Shown in pieces: positions 1-7,461 of a stretch of DNA of 41,701 bases (position 1 is its first letter; every line of letters starts with the position of its first letter). Below the pieces are notes generated by a model that had not been told where the DNA came from, ran no database searches, and worked only from the letters and a program-made list of their open reading frames with translations. This stretch comes from a virus: positions 1-41,701 of IMG/VR virus record IMGVR_UViG_3300046522_000243. One strand, 5' to 3'. The translations under genes and the position numbers were made by a program.

Positions 1-916
1 GCCACGAATGCTCGTTGAAGTCGACGACTTCCGTGTCGAACCTGTCCTTGCCCATCACTTCCTTGTTCTTCACTTCCCAGCGTACCGAGACGAAGAACTT
101 GATGGCGTTACCGCCGGGCAGGGTGCGAGTGTCGCCATGCATGACGCCGATCTTCTCGCGGAACTGGTTGATCAGCAGCACGGCCGGGAAGTGCCCGCGC
201 ACGCGCTCGTCGATCAGTGCCTGCGAGGCGGTGCGCACGAAACGGCCGATCAGGCGGGCCTGAAGCGCAACGACCGCGTCTTCGGCAGCCTTGTCCATTT
301 CCTTGATCGGCATCAGCGCCGGCAGGCTGTCGAGGACGACGATGGACGTCTCCTTGGCCTTGATGACGGCGCGCGCAAGGTCGACGGCCTGCTCGCCGCT
401 TTCCGGCTGCACCAGGACCAGGCGCTCGTTATCGATACCGTGCTTTGCGCCCCATTCGGCATCATAGGTGCCTTCGGTGTCGATCAGCACCGCGACCATG
501 TCCGGGTACTTACGCTGCATCTGCGCAATGATGCGCATCGCCGTCGTAGTCTTGCCCGAGCTTTCCCAGCCGTAGATCATCGAGATCAGCGACTGCGGAA
601 TGCCGCCGTGAAGACCCATGTCCAGCGTGAAGATGTCGGTCGGGCAGTGCAGGAACCGCGCCTTCTGCGTCGCCCTGCGAATGACGTGATTGCCGTATGT
701 CTTGCCGAAGTCGGCAATGACGGAGCCGATCTCGGATCGGTCCTTCTTGGCAATGTTCGTGTCAAACATCTGATCGAACAGCGGGCTCCGGCCCGTCGGC
801 TCTGGCGCTTCCTCAGTGACGACTTCGTCGGACAGATCGATGATCGGCTCCGGCTCGTTCGAAGGAGGGGGAGGCGGTGTGCGCGTCCGGGATCGCACAG
901 TTGTAGCTTCCGCCAT
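1..916 (-). CDS. RecA/UvsX-like recombinase, 3' end cut by window edge
   Basis: Strand-exchange ATPase of the RecA family, expected to coat single-stranded DNA during phage recombination and recombination-dependent replication. The first 305 codons are visible, and no stop is reached before the window edge. After a Pro-rich, acidic N-terminus (residues 12-45), the core shows Walker A GWESSGKTT at 116-124, the IDTEGTYD segment near 145, Walker B IVVLDSLPA near 192-200 and an L2-like region INQFREKIGV with a following LPGGNA near 249-271. The start overlaps the upstream stop (TAATG), so it is translationally coupled. It is the last visible gene of the replication operon, after helicase, SSB-like protein and primase. 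The family is certain; RecA versus UvsX subtype is not. Confidence 0.9.
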   Translation of the reverse strand, partial: MAEATTVRSRTRTPPPPPSNEPEPIIDLSDEVVTEEAPEPTGRSPLFDQMFDTNIAKKDRSEIGSVIADFGKTYGNHVIRRATQKARFLHCPTDIFTLDMGLHGGIPQSLISMIYGWESSGKTTTAMRIIAQMQRKYPDMVAVLIDTEGTYDAEWGAKHGIDNERLVLVQPESGEQAVDLARAVIKAKETSIVVLDSLPALMPIKEMDKAAEDAVVALQARLIGRFVRTASQALIDERVRGHFPAVLLINQFREKIGVMHGDTRTLPGGNAIKFFVSVRWEVKNKEVMGKDRFDTEVVDFNEHSW

Positions 917-1320
917 TAGTGCGCGCTCTCCTGATAGCCCTGAGCATCCTGAACAGTGACGCCGGCCTTCTCCAGTTCGATAGGGATGAGCCGATCGAGC
1001 AGGCCCTCGATAAAGTGATAGGTGCGGACGATCTCGCTCTCGATCGGGTAGCACGGCATCTCGACCATGACGTCGACGCGCGCCGAGTTGAAGTCGCCGA
1101 GGTTGCGGGTCGTGCCGGCGTTGACGCGAAGGCGGGCTACTTCTGTAGCGAAGAGCGGAACGCGAATTTTCTCGTTGCTCTCTTCCTCCACGCCATACGA
1201 GGAGCGCTGAACGTGCACGAAGCCCTCGTGCACTGTCTCGACCTGCTGGGCGGCGGCTACCTCGTCCGCCGTGGGGTTCAGGTCCACACGGCGGCGCTGG
1301 CGTACTTGCGGTTCGGTCAT
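916..1320 (-). CDS. conserved-looking hypothetical protein upstream of the recombinase
   Basis: I do not recognise this 134-residue protein. It begins MTEPQVRQRR with a basic N-terminus, then a mixed alpha/beta body and no membrane segment or signal peptide. I chose ATG 1320 because AGAAAGG lies at Shine-Dalgarno distance; the frame stays open upstream to 1386, but that would overlap the neighbour. It starts 4 nt after the stop of the AT-hook gene and its own stop overlaps the recombinase ATG. Position in the recombination/replication operon suggests an accessory role in DNA metabolism, but nothing in the sequence proves it. Confidence 0.75.
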   Translation of the reverse strand: MTEPQVRQRRRVDLNPTADEVAAAQQVETVHEGFVHVQRSSYGVEEESNEKIRVPLFATEVARLRVNAGTTRNLGDFNSARVDVMVEMPCYPIESEIVRTYHFIEGLLDRLIPIELEKAGVTVQDAQGYQESAH

Positions 1321-1324
1321 CTTA

Positions 1325-1945
1325 TCAGCCTTTCTGCTCAATCCACGCATGGGCGCGGGCGGTGTTCTTCTCGAAGGAGGCGGCAAACAGCTTCTCGCGC
1401 ACGTCGTGGTGATCAGACCGGTAGTGCGGGGTGATGAGCTGATGCTCGCCCATGATCTTGATGAAGTCGGTAACTTCGTCGTCGGCGTAATAGTGATTGC
1501 CCTTGTCGTCGACCAGGGTGGGCGAGGGGAGAATGCTGCGCTGATGCCAGCGGTAGATCACCTGCGCCTGTCGATCGAGGAGATTGGCCAGGTCGGTCAT
1601 GGTGAAGACGCGGCCGATGACGAACGGGCTATCGCCGCTGCGCACGGCCATGAGGGCGCCAGACGTCGGCACCTTCTCGACGTTACCGATGCAGCTCGCA
1701 AGCGTCTGTTCTTTCACGGCGTTGTTCCTACGGTAGCTCTGCCGGCGCTGCTCGCGCACCTGGGCGGCACGCTCCGGATCATTCTTATACTGCTGGCGAC
1801 GTGCGGCATTGTGCTCTTCCCCCCAGTATTTTTCTTTTCGTTTAGCGGCCACGACGTGCTCCTGTTCTGGCGTGCGGCGAGGCCGACCACGCTTTGGCTT
1901 TTGCGGCGATGGTACCGCGACGAGGTTGACGGTTTGATCTTCCAT
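1325..1945 (-). CDS. putative DNA-binding protein: AT-hook plus MerR-like helix-turn-helix
   Basis: A 206-residue protein with two visible DNA-binding elements. Near residues 16-23 is an AT-hook, KPKRGRPRR, which binds the minor groove of AT-rich DNA. A very basic stretch with many Arg, Lys and Gln follows (about 30-75). Near residues 115-160 the pattern FTMTDLANLLDRQAQVIYRW, then NHYYADDEVTDF, resembles a MerR/excisionase winged helix (helix-turn-helix plus a wing with YY). It could be a transcription regulator or an accessory replication protein. Its first ~104 nt overlap the 3' end of the SF2 helicase gene in another frame; both frames look real because the AT-hook lies in the overlap. Confidence 0.75.
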   Translation of the reverse strand: MEDQTVNLVAVPSPQKPKRGRPRRTPEQEHVVAAKRKEKYWGEEHNAARRQQYKNDPERAAQVREQRRQSYRRNNAVKEQTLASCIGNVEKVPTSGALMAVRSGDSPFVIGRVFTMTDLANLLDRQAQVIYRWHQRSILPSPTLVDDKGNHYYADDEVTDFIKIMGEHQLITPHYRSDHHDVREKLFAASFEKNTARAHAWIEQKG

Positions 1946-3377
1946 TTATGAATACCTCCGCACCGGAGGCAGCATAATCTCTGCATCGAGCAAAAAACGC
2001 ACGCTTCGATACGGAGCACCGAATGTCCCGAACGGTGATCCATACAGGCTTCTTTTTCCCCGGCCGGGGTCGGCGAATGCGACCGATAAGCTGTGTTGCC
2101 TTACGACGTGGGACCACGTCAAGTCCAGCATCTAATCGAGGAATATCAATTCCCTCGGTCATCATACCATACGTAGCGAATATAAGCTGTGAATTCGCTT
2201 TTACAGCGTCAAGCTCTGTCTTTGATAGCTTACGCTTCTTAATCTTTCGTTTTTCACGCTTCGTCACCGGGTCTCTGACCCAAGTCACGGTCTGCACGTC
2301 GCCGGTGAACTGACCCATGGCTTCGCGCGGCACGCCGAGACGGTGAGCCATGTCCATGAGTGTCTGCAGGTGCAGGACGCCGTCCCCAACGATCAGTGCC
2401 TGGCGGCCGGTGTCATAGAAACGCTTGATCGTACGGGCAAGCAGCGCGTTGCGGCGAGGGTCCATGGCCAGGCAGCGGTTGCGTGCGGACTGGTCTACGC
2501 CCCAGAGCTCGAAGGCAGGGCCGCAATCGTAGTCCAGGACATGCACGTCGCATTCAAGCGCCTCTGCCGTCGATGTGACGTGGATCGGGCCGATATGCCA
2601 GAAGAAGACGCGGTCGCCGCCGTCCTCGCGCTCTGCCGTCGCAGACAGGCCGAGACGGTAGTAGGAATTGAACATCGGCATGACCGGCGCGAACTGGCCC
2701 GTACCCATCTTATGCACTTCGTCGACTGCGACGGTGCGGAACTGGTTGCGAAGCTCGATCGGGTAGCCGTTGTCACCGCCGAGGCCACGCGAGACCAAAG
2801 AGTGCAGCATGGCGACGACGAACTTCTTGCCTTCGTACTCGCAGCGATCGCCCCGGATCATGCCGACTTCTGACGGAAGGATGCCGAGCTTGTCAGGGAT
2901 TTCTTCGTACCATTGCTCCAGCAGTCGGCCGAGATGCAGGAGCACGAGCGTCGTACCGCCCAGCTCTGCCGCCGTTGCGAGCGAGCAGACCGTCTTTCCT
3001 GAGCCGGTGGCGGCCGACGCGATCATGTCCTCATGTGTCTGCATGCCGGCGAGAAGGTCTTGGCGGAATTTGAGCTGCGCCTGCGGGTCCTTGACCGACG
3101 GGTGGAACGGGTCTGGCAGGCGGCCGACGGTGATGGGGTGGCCCATCGACCGCCGGTCTTCGTAAGGCAATCCGGCAAACCAGTGCCGCCCGAAAGAGCG
3201 GGGGACACCGATAAAGCCAGGCCGCGTGTCGTCATAGAGGCGAATGGGCTCGTCGCCTTCTTCCGAGAACTTCGGAAGATATGTCAGTCGCTCACGCAGC
3301 CGATCGACGCCAAGCTGCCCGCCTTGAATGACGGACAGAGGAGCATAGAACCAGCCTTCTAGTGTAGCTACTGACAT
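1842..3377 (-). CDS. superfamily 2 DNA helicase (UvsW/ResIII-like)
   Basis: A 511-residue SF2 ATP-dependent helicase/translocase. Visible motifs: Walker A ATGSGKT at about 123-129, motif II DEVH at 219-222, motif III LSATAER near 244-250 and motif VI QLIGRIRRPRPGK near 430. A phage replication operon with a recombinase suggests a branch-migration or fork-remodelling role like T4 UvsW (inference). ATG 3377 is chosen over an upstream TTG at 3386. No ordinary Shine-Dalgarno is seen; a TGCAACNNGTTGCA palindrome ends 4 nt before the ATG. The C-terminal ~35 residues are Arg/Ala-rich and overlap the next gene, so the functional domain probably ends earlier. Confidence 0.9.
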   Translation of the reverse strand: MSVATLEGWFYAPLSVIQGGQLGVDRLRERLTYLPKFSEEGDEPIRLYDDTRPGFIGVPRSFGRHWFAGLPYEDRRSMGHPITVGRLPDPFHPSVKDPQAQLKFRQDLLAGMQTHEDMIASAATGSGKTVCSLATAAELGGTTLVLLHLGRLLEQWYEEIPDKLGILPSEVGMIRGDRCEYEGKKFVVAMLHSLVSRGLGGDNGYPIELRNQFRTVAVDEVHKMGTGQFAPVMPMFNSYYRLGLSATAEREDGGDRVFFWHIGPIHVTSTAEALECDVHVLDYDCGPAFELWGVDQSARNRCLAMDPRRNALLARTIKRFYDTGRQALIVGDGVLHLQTLMDMAHRLGVPREAMGQFTGDVQTVTWVRDPVTKREKRKIKKRKLSKTELDAVKANSQLIFATYGMMTEGIDIPRLDAGLDVVPRRKATQLIGRIRRPRPGKKKPVWITVRDIRCSVSKRAFFARCRDYAASGAEVFINGRSNRQPRRGTIAAKAKAWSASPHARTGARRGR

Positions 3378-3381
3378 GCGT

Positions 3382-3395
3382 TGCAACCCGTTGCA
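3382..3395. promoter_or_regulatory. palindrome TGCAACCCGTTGCA at helicase start
   Basis: Exact member of the phage-wide TGCAACNNGTTGCA family. It ends 4 nt upstream of the helicase ATG (3377), where a ribosome-binding site is expected. The same 4-nt spacing is seen at the primase gene (6228-6241). Confidence 0.75.
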
Positions 3396-3403
3396 CTTCT
3401 ACT

Positions 3404-4747
3404 TCACAGAGGGATTTCGCTCGGATCAGTCGCGGCTGCTCCGGCAGTCATGGGAGTACGGCTCCGCCCACCGGTCGGGGCGAGGGAGCCACGCTCAAAA
3501 GGGATGTCGTCATCGATCTCCCGGCTGAAGGTGCCTCCCTGACCGCCACGGCTGTCGGCCTGGTAATCGCCTGCGACCTCCTGGTCTTCAGCGCTGCCAT
3601 CGTCGTCATAACCCTGGTCGTAGTCGCCGCCCTGCATCTGGTTGGAGCCGCGCTGAGCGGCCGAAGCGAGGCCGATGCGGTTCCCGCCGGCGCCGGCGCG
3701 AGACTGGGTCTGCTGGAACTGGCCGGCATCACGTCCCCAGACGCTCTGCTGGTCGAAGGACGAGCCGGCCGCCGGAGCGCCGCCGTACTTCTGCAGCATG
3801 ATCTCGTAGTCAGGGCGCGGGAAGATCGACGCGTAGTCATAGGCATAGCAGTCGGAGTTGGCTTCCTTGGCGATCTGGCCCTGCTTTTCGCCCTGCGTAT
3901 AGTAGACAGGGTCATGACCGAAGCTTTCGAGGATGGCCTCTTCCGGGTGAATGGTGACGAAGTCCGGGTTGCCGTGGTTTGCGCCGCGAGGGTCATTGCG
4001 GACCATCAGGAGCTGCATGCCGCGCAGCGTGCCGTTCTGGTCGTACTTGCGGAAGAACCACTCCTGGTTCTTGTTCTTGACGACGAGCAGCTTCTTGGAA
4101 TGCGGTACGAAGACGTTGTCCTTGTTCACATATCCGCGCAGGTCGATGATCGACAGGAAGAGCGCGAAGTACGGGTCCTTGGTGTCGGCGTCACATGCAG
4201 GGCAATGACCTTCCTGCGACAGGCAAAGCTGCGTGTAGGAGCCCTTGCCCATCCGGCCGGTGCGCGGATCAGGGAAGGCGTGCTCGTAGCAGGCAAAGCT
4301 CGGCGCCTCGTCGAGAATGACAATGTTTGCTTCAAGCTCTTCCGGGGCCGGCCACGGCTTGTTCTTCGGCTGCGGGTCCGGAAGGTAGAAGCGCAGCGGC
4401 TGGTAACCGTCCGCCCGCTCTTGTGCGCGCTGGCGCTCGATCTGCGTCTGGCGCTGCGACTGATTGCGAATGGCGTCATAACCCTGGATGCCACCGGCAG
4501 GGCGTGCAGCCTGCTGATGTTGACCTGGCCCGCGCTGCGTCTGGCCCTGCGGCTGACGGCTCTGGGCCTGGATTGGGCCGCCTCGACCAGGCTGACCCTG
4601 GATCGGGCCACCGGCAGGACGGCCCTGCGCCTGAATAGGGCCGGCCTGACGAGGCTGTTGCTGCGCCGGCATACGCTGACCGGCATTACCGCCAATCGGC
4701 GCGCGCTGCCGAATGTTATGGGGGTTATTGTTGTTTCCGATGGTCAT
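3404..4747 (-). CDS. putative single-stranded DNA-binding protein with SSB-type acidic tail motif
   Basis: A 447-residue protein in three parts. Residues 1-105 are a low-complexity Gln/Gly/Pro/Arg-rich segment. Residues ~115-330 form a folded core with a cysteine cluster (CLSQEGHCPACD, near 180), a likely zinc site reminiscent of gp32-type proteins, and many aromatic residues. Residues ~340-447 are disordered and acidic, carrying DDDIPF at 412-417, the protein-recruiting tip of bacterial SSB, and ending DPSEIPL. Location between helicase and primase fits an SSB role. ATG 4747 follows AAGGACC and lies 1 nt after the upstream stop. Family membership is inferred from architecture, not a recognised domain; an OB fold cannot be confirmed by eye. 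Confidence 0.6.
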   Translation of the reverse strand: MTIGNNNNPHNIRQRAPIGGNAGQRMPAQQQPRQAGPIQAQGRPAGGPIQGQPGRGGPIQAQSRQPQGQTQRGPGQHQQAARPAGGIQGYDAIRNQSQRQTQIERQRAQERADGYQPLRFYLPDPQPKNKPWPAPEELEANIVILDEAPSFACYEHAFPDPRTGRMGKGSYTQLCLSQEGHCPACDADTKDPYFALFLSIIDLRGYVNKDNVFVPHSKKLLVVKNKNQEWFFRKYDQNGTLRGMQLLMVRNDPRGANHGNPDFVTIHPEEAILESFGHDPVYYTQGEKQGQIAKEANSDCYAYDYASIFPRPDYEIMLQKYGGAPAAGSSFDQQSVWGRDAGQFQQTQSRAGAGGNRIGLASAAQRGSNQMQGGDYDQGYDDDGSAEDQEVAGDYQADSRGGQGGTFSREIDDDIPFERGSLAPTGGRSRTPMTAGAAATDPSEIPL

Positions 4748-4748
4748 T

Positions 4749-5087
4749 TCAGAGGTCCTTCAGATTAGAAAGGAGTTTCACGGGTGCTTCAGAGGTATTT
4801 TCAGTGCTCGCTTCACTGGGACTTAAGATAGCATTGACCAGGTTAGCCAATGCCGGCGCAACTCGGAGCGAAAAACCGTGCTTGACCAGCCTGAACTGGT
4901 TAAGCGGCCGATCCAGATCGAAGAAGTAGGCACCACCACCTTCGTAGGCGATCATGATGCCGTTCTCCTCGATCCCGAGATTACGGTTCAGTACAAGAAA
5001 AACCTGCTTATTATCAGGGCCCTTTACAGTAGCCCCTCCTACTTTTTGCAGTTGCTCTCGAATAGACTGAAGTATGTTCTCGCTCAT
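4749..5087 (-). CDS. hypothetical protein upstream of SSB-like gene
   Basis: Unrecognised 112-residue soluble protein, MSENILQSIREQL onward, with a central aromatic/Gly-rich beta-like region and an acidic Ser/Thr tail. ATG 5087 is preceded by AGGTGG 11 nt upstream; an in-frame GTG at 5102 is the alternative. It is the first gene after promoter A and its stop lies 1 nt before the SSB-like start, so the two are probably co-translated. No function can be given. Confidence 0.65.
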   Translation of the reverse strand: MSENILQSIREQLQKVGGATVKGPDNKQVFLVLNRNLGIEENGIMIAYEGGGAYFFDLDRPLNQFRLVKHGFSLRVAPALANLVNAILSPSEASTENTSEAPVKLLSNLKDL

Positions 5088-5092
5088 GGTCT

Positions 5093-5121
5093 GTTTTACC
5101 ACCTGTTAAAGTGTTTGTCAA
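5093..5121 (-). promoter_or_regulatory. promoter A (TTGACAAACACTT family)
   Basis: TTGACA at 5116-5121, 17-nt spacer, TAAAAC at 5093-5098. The 13-mer TTGACAAACACTT (5109-5121) is identical in four places in the window. If this -10 is used the transcript would be almost leaderless for ATG 5087, so the -10 assignment is weaker here than the -35. Confidence 0.5.
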
Positions 5122-6223
5122 CACTAAATTTAGAAGGTTTAGCCTTCGGTGGGGCCATGGGAGTTGTCTCAAAAACCATCTGATAAACTTCTTCGTAGAC
5201 CAATTGGTCTGGATCATCTTTCTGCGTGTCGTCGACGCGGAACGGCCATTCCGGAACGATGACCACTGTCGAACCGATCATCTGTGACACGAACGACTGG
5301 CTGTCGTCCACTGTCCCGTCCTCGCGCACAATGCCGAAAAGGCCGATGCTGCCGGCCTGGTCATTGTCGAATAGGCCGACGCAGGGGTCTCCCCAGCTCT
5401 TGAGCCGCGCGGCCTTTTCCGGCGTCCAGGCAGAGCCCATGACCGCGCCGACATCCGCGAAGTTCTCCACGCCGATCTCTATCATGTGCGCCCAGCCCAT
5501 GAGTCCTTCGACAATGATCTTCGGTCGCCCTTCTTTCCAGCGGTGCTCGCCGAGAATAAGGTGCCGCTTCGGCAGACCCCGATCGAAGACCTTCGGCTTG
5601 ACACCGAACGCGTCGCGGGTTGTCCGGCCGGAATAACCGTAGAGCAGGCCGTCGCGGTCACGCACGGGAAAGAGGATGTCACCGCGAAACCATTCGCCCT
5701 CGCTGCCGTCCTGCCTCTGCACAGAGTATGTGTCACGGTAGAGAAGGCCTAGGTTTACTACCGTTTGCTCGGAAATCCCACGAGAAATCAGGTAGTTGCG
5801 CGCCACGTCAATTTCCCATGCCGGAGGGAAAAGACCGTCCCAGAGCGCCTCGTTCAAGGGCACCAGGTCTTCCGGAGGTTCGGCGTCCGGCTTGTCGAAA
5901 GCCTCGTAGCTCTGCGGGCCGATCTGCCCTGCTTCAAGGTTCCTCACCTCTGTCAGCAGCGCTGAATAGTCGCGATGTCTGAACTCGCCGAGGCGGCGCA
6001 CGAGGCTGGAGATCGGCCCGTGCTGCTTGCAGGCGTGGCACTTGAACGACGAAATCCCTCGGTCATCATAGCGACAACCGAAGGAGGCTGAATTATCCGA
6101 GCCGTTCTTATGCGTGGCGGAGGCAAACGGGCAGCACGCGTTCAGGTATTGAGATGCAGTGTTCTCGCCTTGGATGCGTAGCCCTAGAGCCGCCATCACG
6201 CGGGACAGGTCGTTCCGGTTCAT
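5096..6223 (-). CDS. DnaG-type DNA primase
   Basis: A 375-residue primase that would make RNA primers for the phage fork. The N-terminus has a CHC2-type zinc-binding site: CCPF with C30/C31, H38 and CHAC with C62/C65. The TOPRIM domain is visible as IIVEGLMGW (catalytic Glu) followed by GLFDNDQAG (DxD-like metal site). It is shorter than bacterial DnaG and lacks an obvious DnaB-interacting C-terminal domain. ATG 6223 is preferred to the upstream open frame because the protein family starts there; the TGCAACNNGTTGCA palindrome ends 4 nt before it and replaces a normal Shine-Dalgarno. It works with the DnaB-like helicase, polymerase and SSB-like protein encoded nearby. Confidence 0.9.
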   Translation of the reverse strand: MNRNDLSRVMAALGLRIQGENTASQYLNACCPFASATHKNGSDNSASFGCRYDDRGISSFKCHACKQHGPISSLVRRLGEFRHRDYSALLTEVRNLEAGQIGPQSYEAFDKPDAEPPEDLVPLNEALWDGLFPPAWEIDVARNYLISRGISEQTVVNLGLLYRDTYSVQRQDGSEGEWFRGDILFPVRDRDGLLYGYSGRTTRDAFGVKPKVFDRGLPKRHLILGEHRWKEGRPKIIVEGLMGWAHMIEIGVENFADVGAVMGSAWTPEKAARLKSWGDPCVGLFDNDQAGSIGLFGIVREDGTVDDSQSFVSQMIGSTVVIVPEWPFRVDDTQKDDPDQLVYEEVYQMVFETTPMAPPKAKPSKFSVDKHFNRW

Positions 6224-6227
6224 CGTC

Positions 6228-6241
6228 TGCAACCCGTTGCA
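6228..6241. promoter_or_regulatory. palindrome TGCAACCCGTTGCA at primase start
   Basis: Exact family member, 4 nt upstream of the primase ATG, in the gap before the 6244-6735 gene. As RNA it could fold a 5-bp stem with a 4-nt CGGG loop covering the ribosome-binding position. Confidence 0.75.
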
Positions 6242-6243
6242 AA

Positions 6244-6735
6244 TTAGATGCGCGACGCGACCTTGACCGCACGGAAGCGCGACCGAATGCTGCACGACCA
6301 GTCATGGCAGCCGAAGCGCTCGCCGACGGCCCACCAAAGATTAGCGTTGAGCACTTTGATCTTCTGCTGCAGGCGGAAGAAGCTGAGCTGGTTTTCCGGG
6401 GTGCCGAAGTCCATCTGCGACGGCTCTTCCTTGAAGGCCTCATGCAGCGGCTTGTTGTGGTCCGACTGACGGATACGTTCGCCGATGCGCGCGATCGCTG
6501 CGCCAGCATACTCGCGAGAAAGACGTTCCATCTCGGCATTGGCGCGGTAGAGCTCGACGAACATGGCCTTCTCTTCGGCCGTCAGTTCACCGAGCATCAT
6601 CTCGCCATACTGAGGCTCGACGAGCTGGATGTCGGAGAGATCGGCTGCTTCCTCGACGAGGCTGACTTCTACGCCGGCAGCGCGGAGCTGGTCGAGGTTG
6701 GCGCCAAACCGGGCATGGGTGGTAACGTTGGTCAT
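6244..6735 (-). CDS. hypothetical protein between primase and tandem-repeat leader
   Basis: Unrecognised 163-residue protein, mostly helical, with acidic N-terminal half and a basic C-terminus containing WW and a Cys-His-Asp cluster (FGCHDWSC) near 140. ATG 6735 is preceded by CTGAAGGACC and ACTGAA, the same leader as the SSB-like gene. No membrane segment, no known motif. Position in the replication operon is the only functional hint. Confidence 0.65.
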   Translation of the reverse strand: MTNVTTHARFGANLDQLRAAGVEVSLVEEAADLSDIQLVEPQYGEMMLGELTAEEKAMFVELYRANAEMERLSREYAGAAIARIGERIRQSDHNKPLHEAFKEEPSQMDFGTPENQLSFFRLQQKIKVLNANLWWAVGERFGCHDWSCSIRSRFRAVKVASRI

Positions 6736-6788
6736 TTCAGTGGTCCTTCAGGGGAAATTCAGGGGAAATTCAGGGGGTGCTTCAGGGG
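6736..6788. repeat. tandem TTCAGGGG repeats in gene leader
   Basis: Four copies of TTCAGGGG at 6747, 6758, 6769 and 6781 (period 11, 11, 12), separated by AAA or similar, plus a TTCAGTGG copy at 6736. On the mRNA they read CCCCTGAA and end in CTGAAGGACCACTGAA directly before the ATG at 6735. A related leader precedes 4747 and, more loosely, 14066. Confidence 0.7.
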
Positions 6789-6803
6789 CTCAATGAGCAC
6801 AGT

Positions 6804-7331
6804 CTAGTTGCTCTTTGACTTCTTGCCAACCGACAGGTCGGCCGGCTTCTTGACCTTGACAGCAGTGCTGAGCGCAGCGTTTTTGCCCATCACTTCTTCC
6901 ATCCGGCCCTTGGTGACGGCGATGAGCTTGGTGAACTTCTCGACGTCGTCCTTATTGCCGGTGATCTTGACGCCGAGCAGCTTGATGACCTTTTCGAGGC
7001 TGATTTCCTCGACTTCCTTCTCCGCGATCGTCGCCTCGAAGTGTACCTTGTCGCCGTTGAGATCGACCACCGCGTCGAAGCTGGTCTGCTCTTCTTCGAG
7101 CAGTGCCTTGTTGAGGTTTTCCTTGGCCTTGCGCTCCTCGTTGGTGCCGTCGTTCTTCTTGCGGTTCGCCGTGGCGTAGGCCTGCAGAAGCGGCGTCAGT
7201 TTCGCCTTCAGTTGTTCCGAGTTGCTGAGCGGGTCGTTGAGCGGCGAGTTGACCGGCGCATCGAGAGTGAGGGCGCGCTGACGTGCCCGGATTTGTGGCA
7301 TCTGCTGCGAGGTGACTGCGGTAATCGGCAT
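6804..7331 (-). CDS. hypothetical charged, helical protein
   Basis: Unrecognised 175-residue protein. Residues ~40-130 are Lys/Glu-rich and likely coiled coil; the C-terminus is strongly basic (KVKKPADLSVGKKSKSN). ATG 7331 has AGAAAGGA at good spacing and is preferred to ATG 7358. First gene after promoter B. A DNA- or protein-binding accessory role in replication is possible but not shown. Confidence 0.7.
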   Translation of the reverse strand: MPITAVTSQQMPQIRARQRALTLDAPVNSPLNDPLSNSEQLKAKLTPLLQAYATANRKKNDGTNEERKAKENLNKALLEEEQTSFDAVVDLNGDKVHFEATIAEKEVEEISLEKVIKLLGVKITGNKDDVEKFTKLIAVTKGRMEEVMGKNAALSTAVKVKKPADLSVGKKSKSN

Positions 7332-7383
7332 GGCGAAAGTCCTTTCTTGGTCCTTCATTTTGTTTCAGGTTTAAGCCTAATTA

Positions 7384-7412
7384 TGTATCGCACATATACA
7401 AGTGTTTGTCAA
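7384..7412 (-). promoter_or_regulatory. promoter B (TTGACAAACACTT family)
   Basis: TTGACA at 7407-7412, 17-nt spacer, GATACA at 7384-7389, in the gap between the polymerase gene and the 7331 start. Contains the perfect 13-mer shared with promoters A, C and D. Transcription would start near 7377 and give a ~45-nt leader. Confidence 0.6.
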
Positions 7413-7461
7413 CTTTAATTTGACGCGCTTCCTACACTTGTCTCACGACCGCCAAAGAAGA

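Noticed and set aside
8-919. 303-codon plus-strand frame at left edge
   Set aside because: Opposite the recombinase gene, whose Walker motifs are clear on the minus strand.
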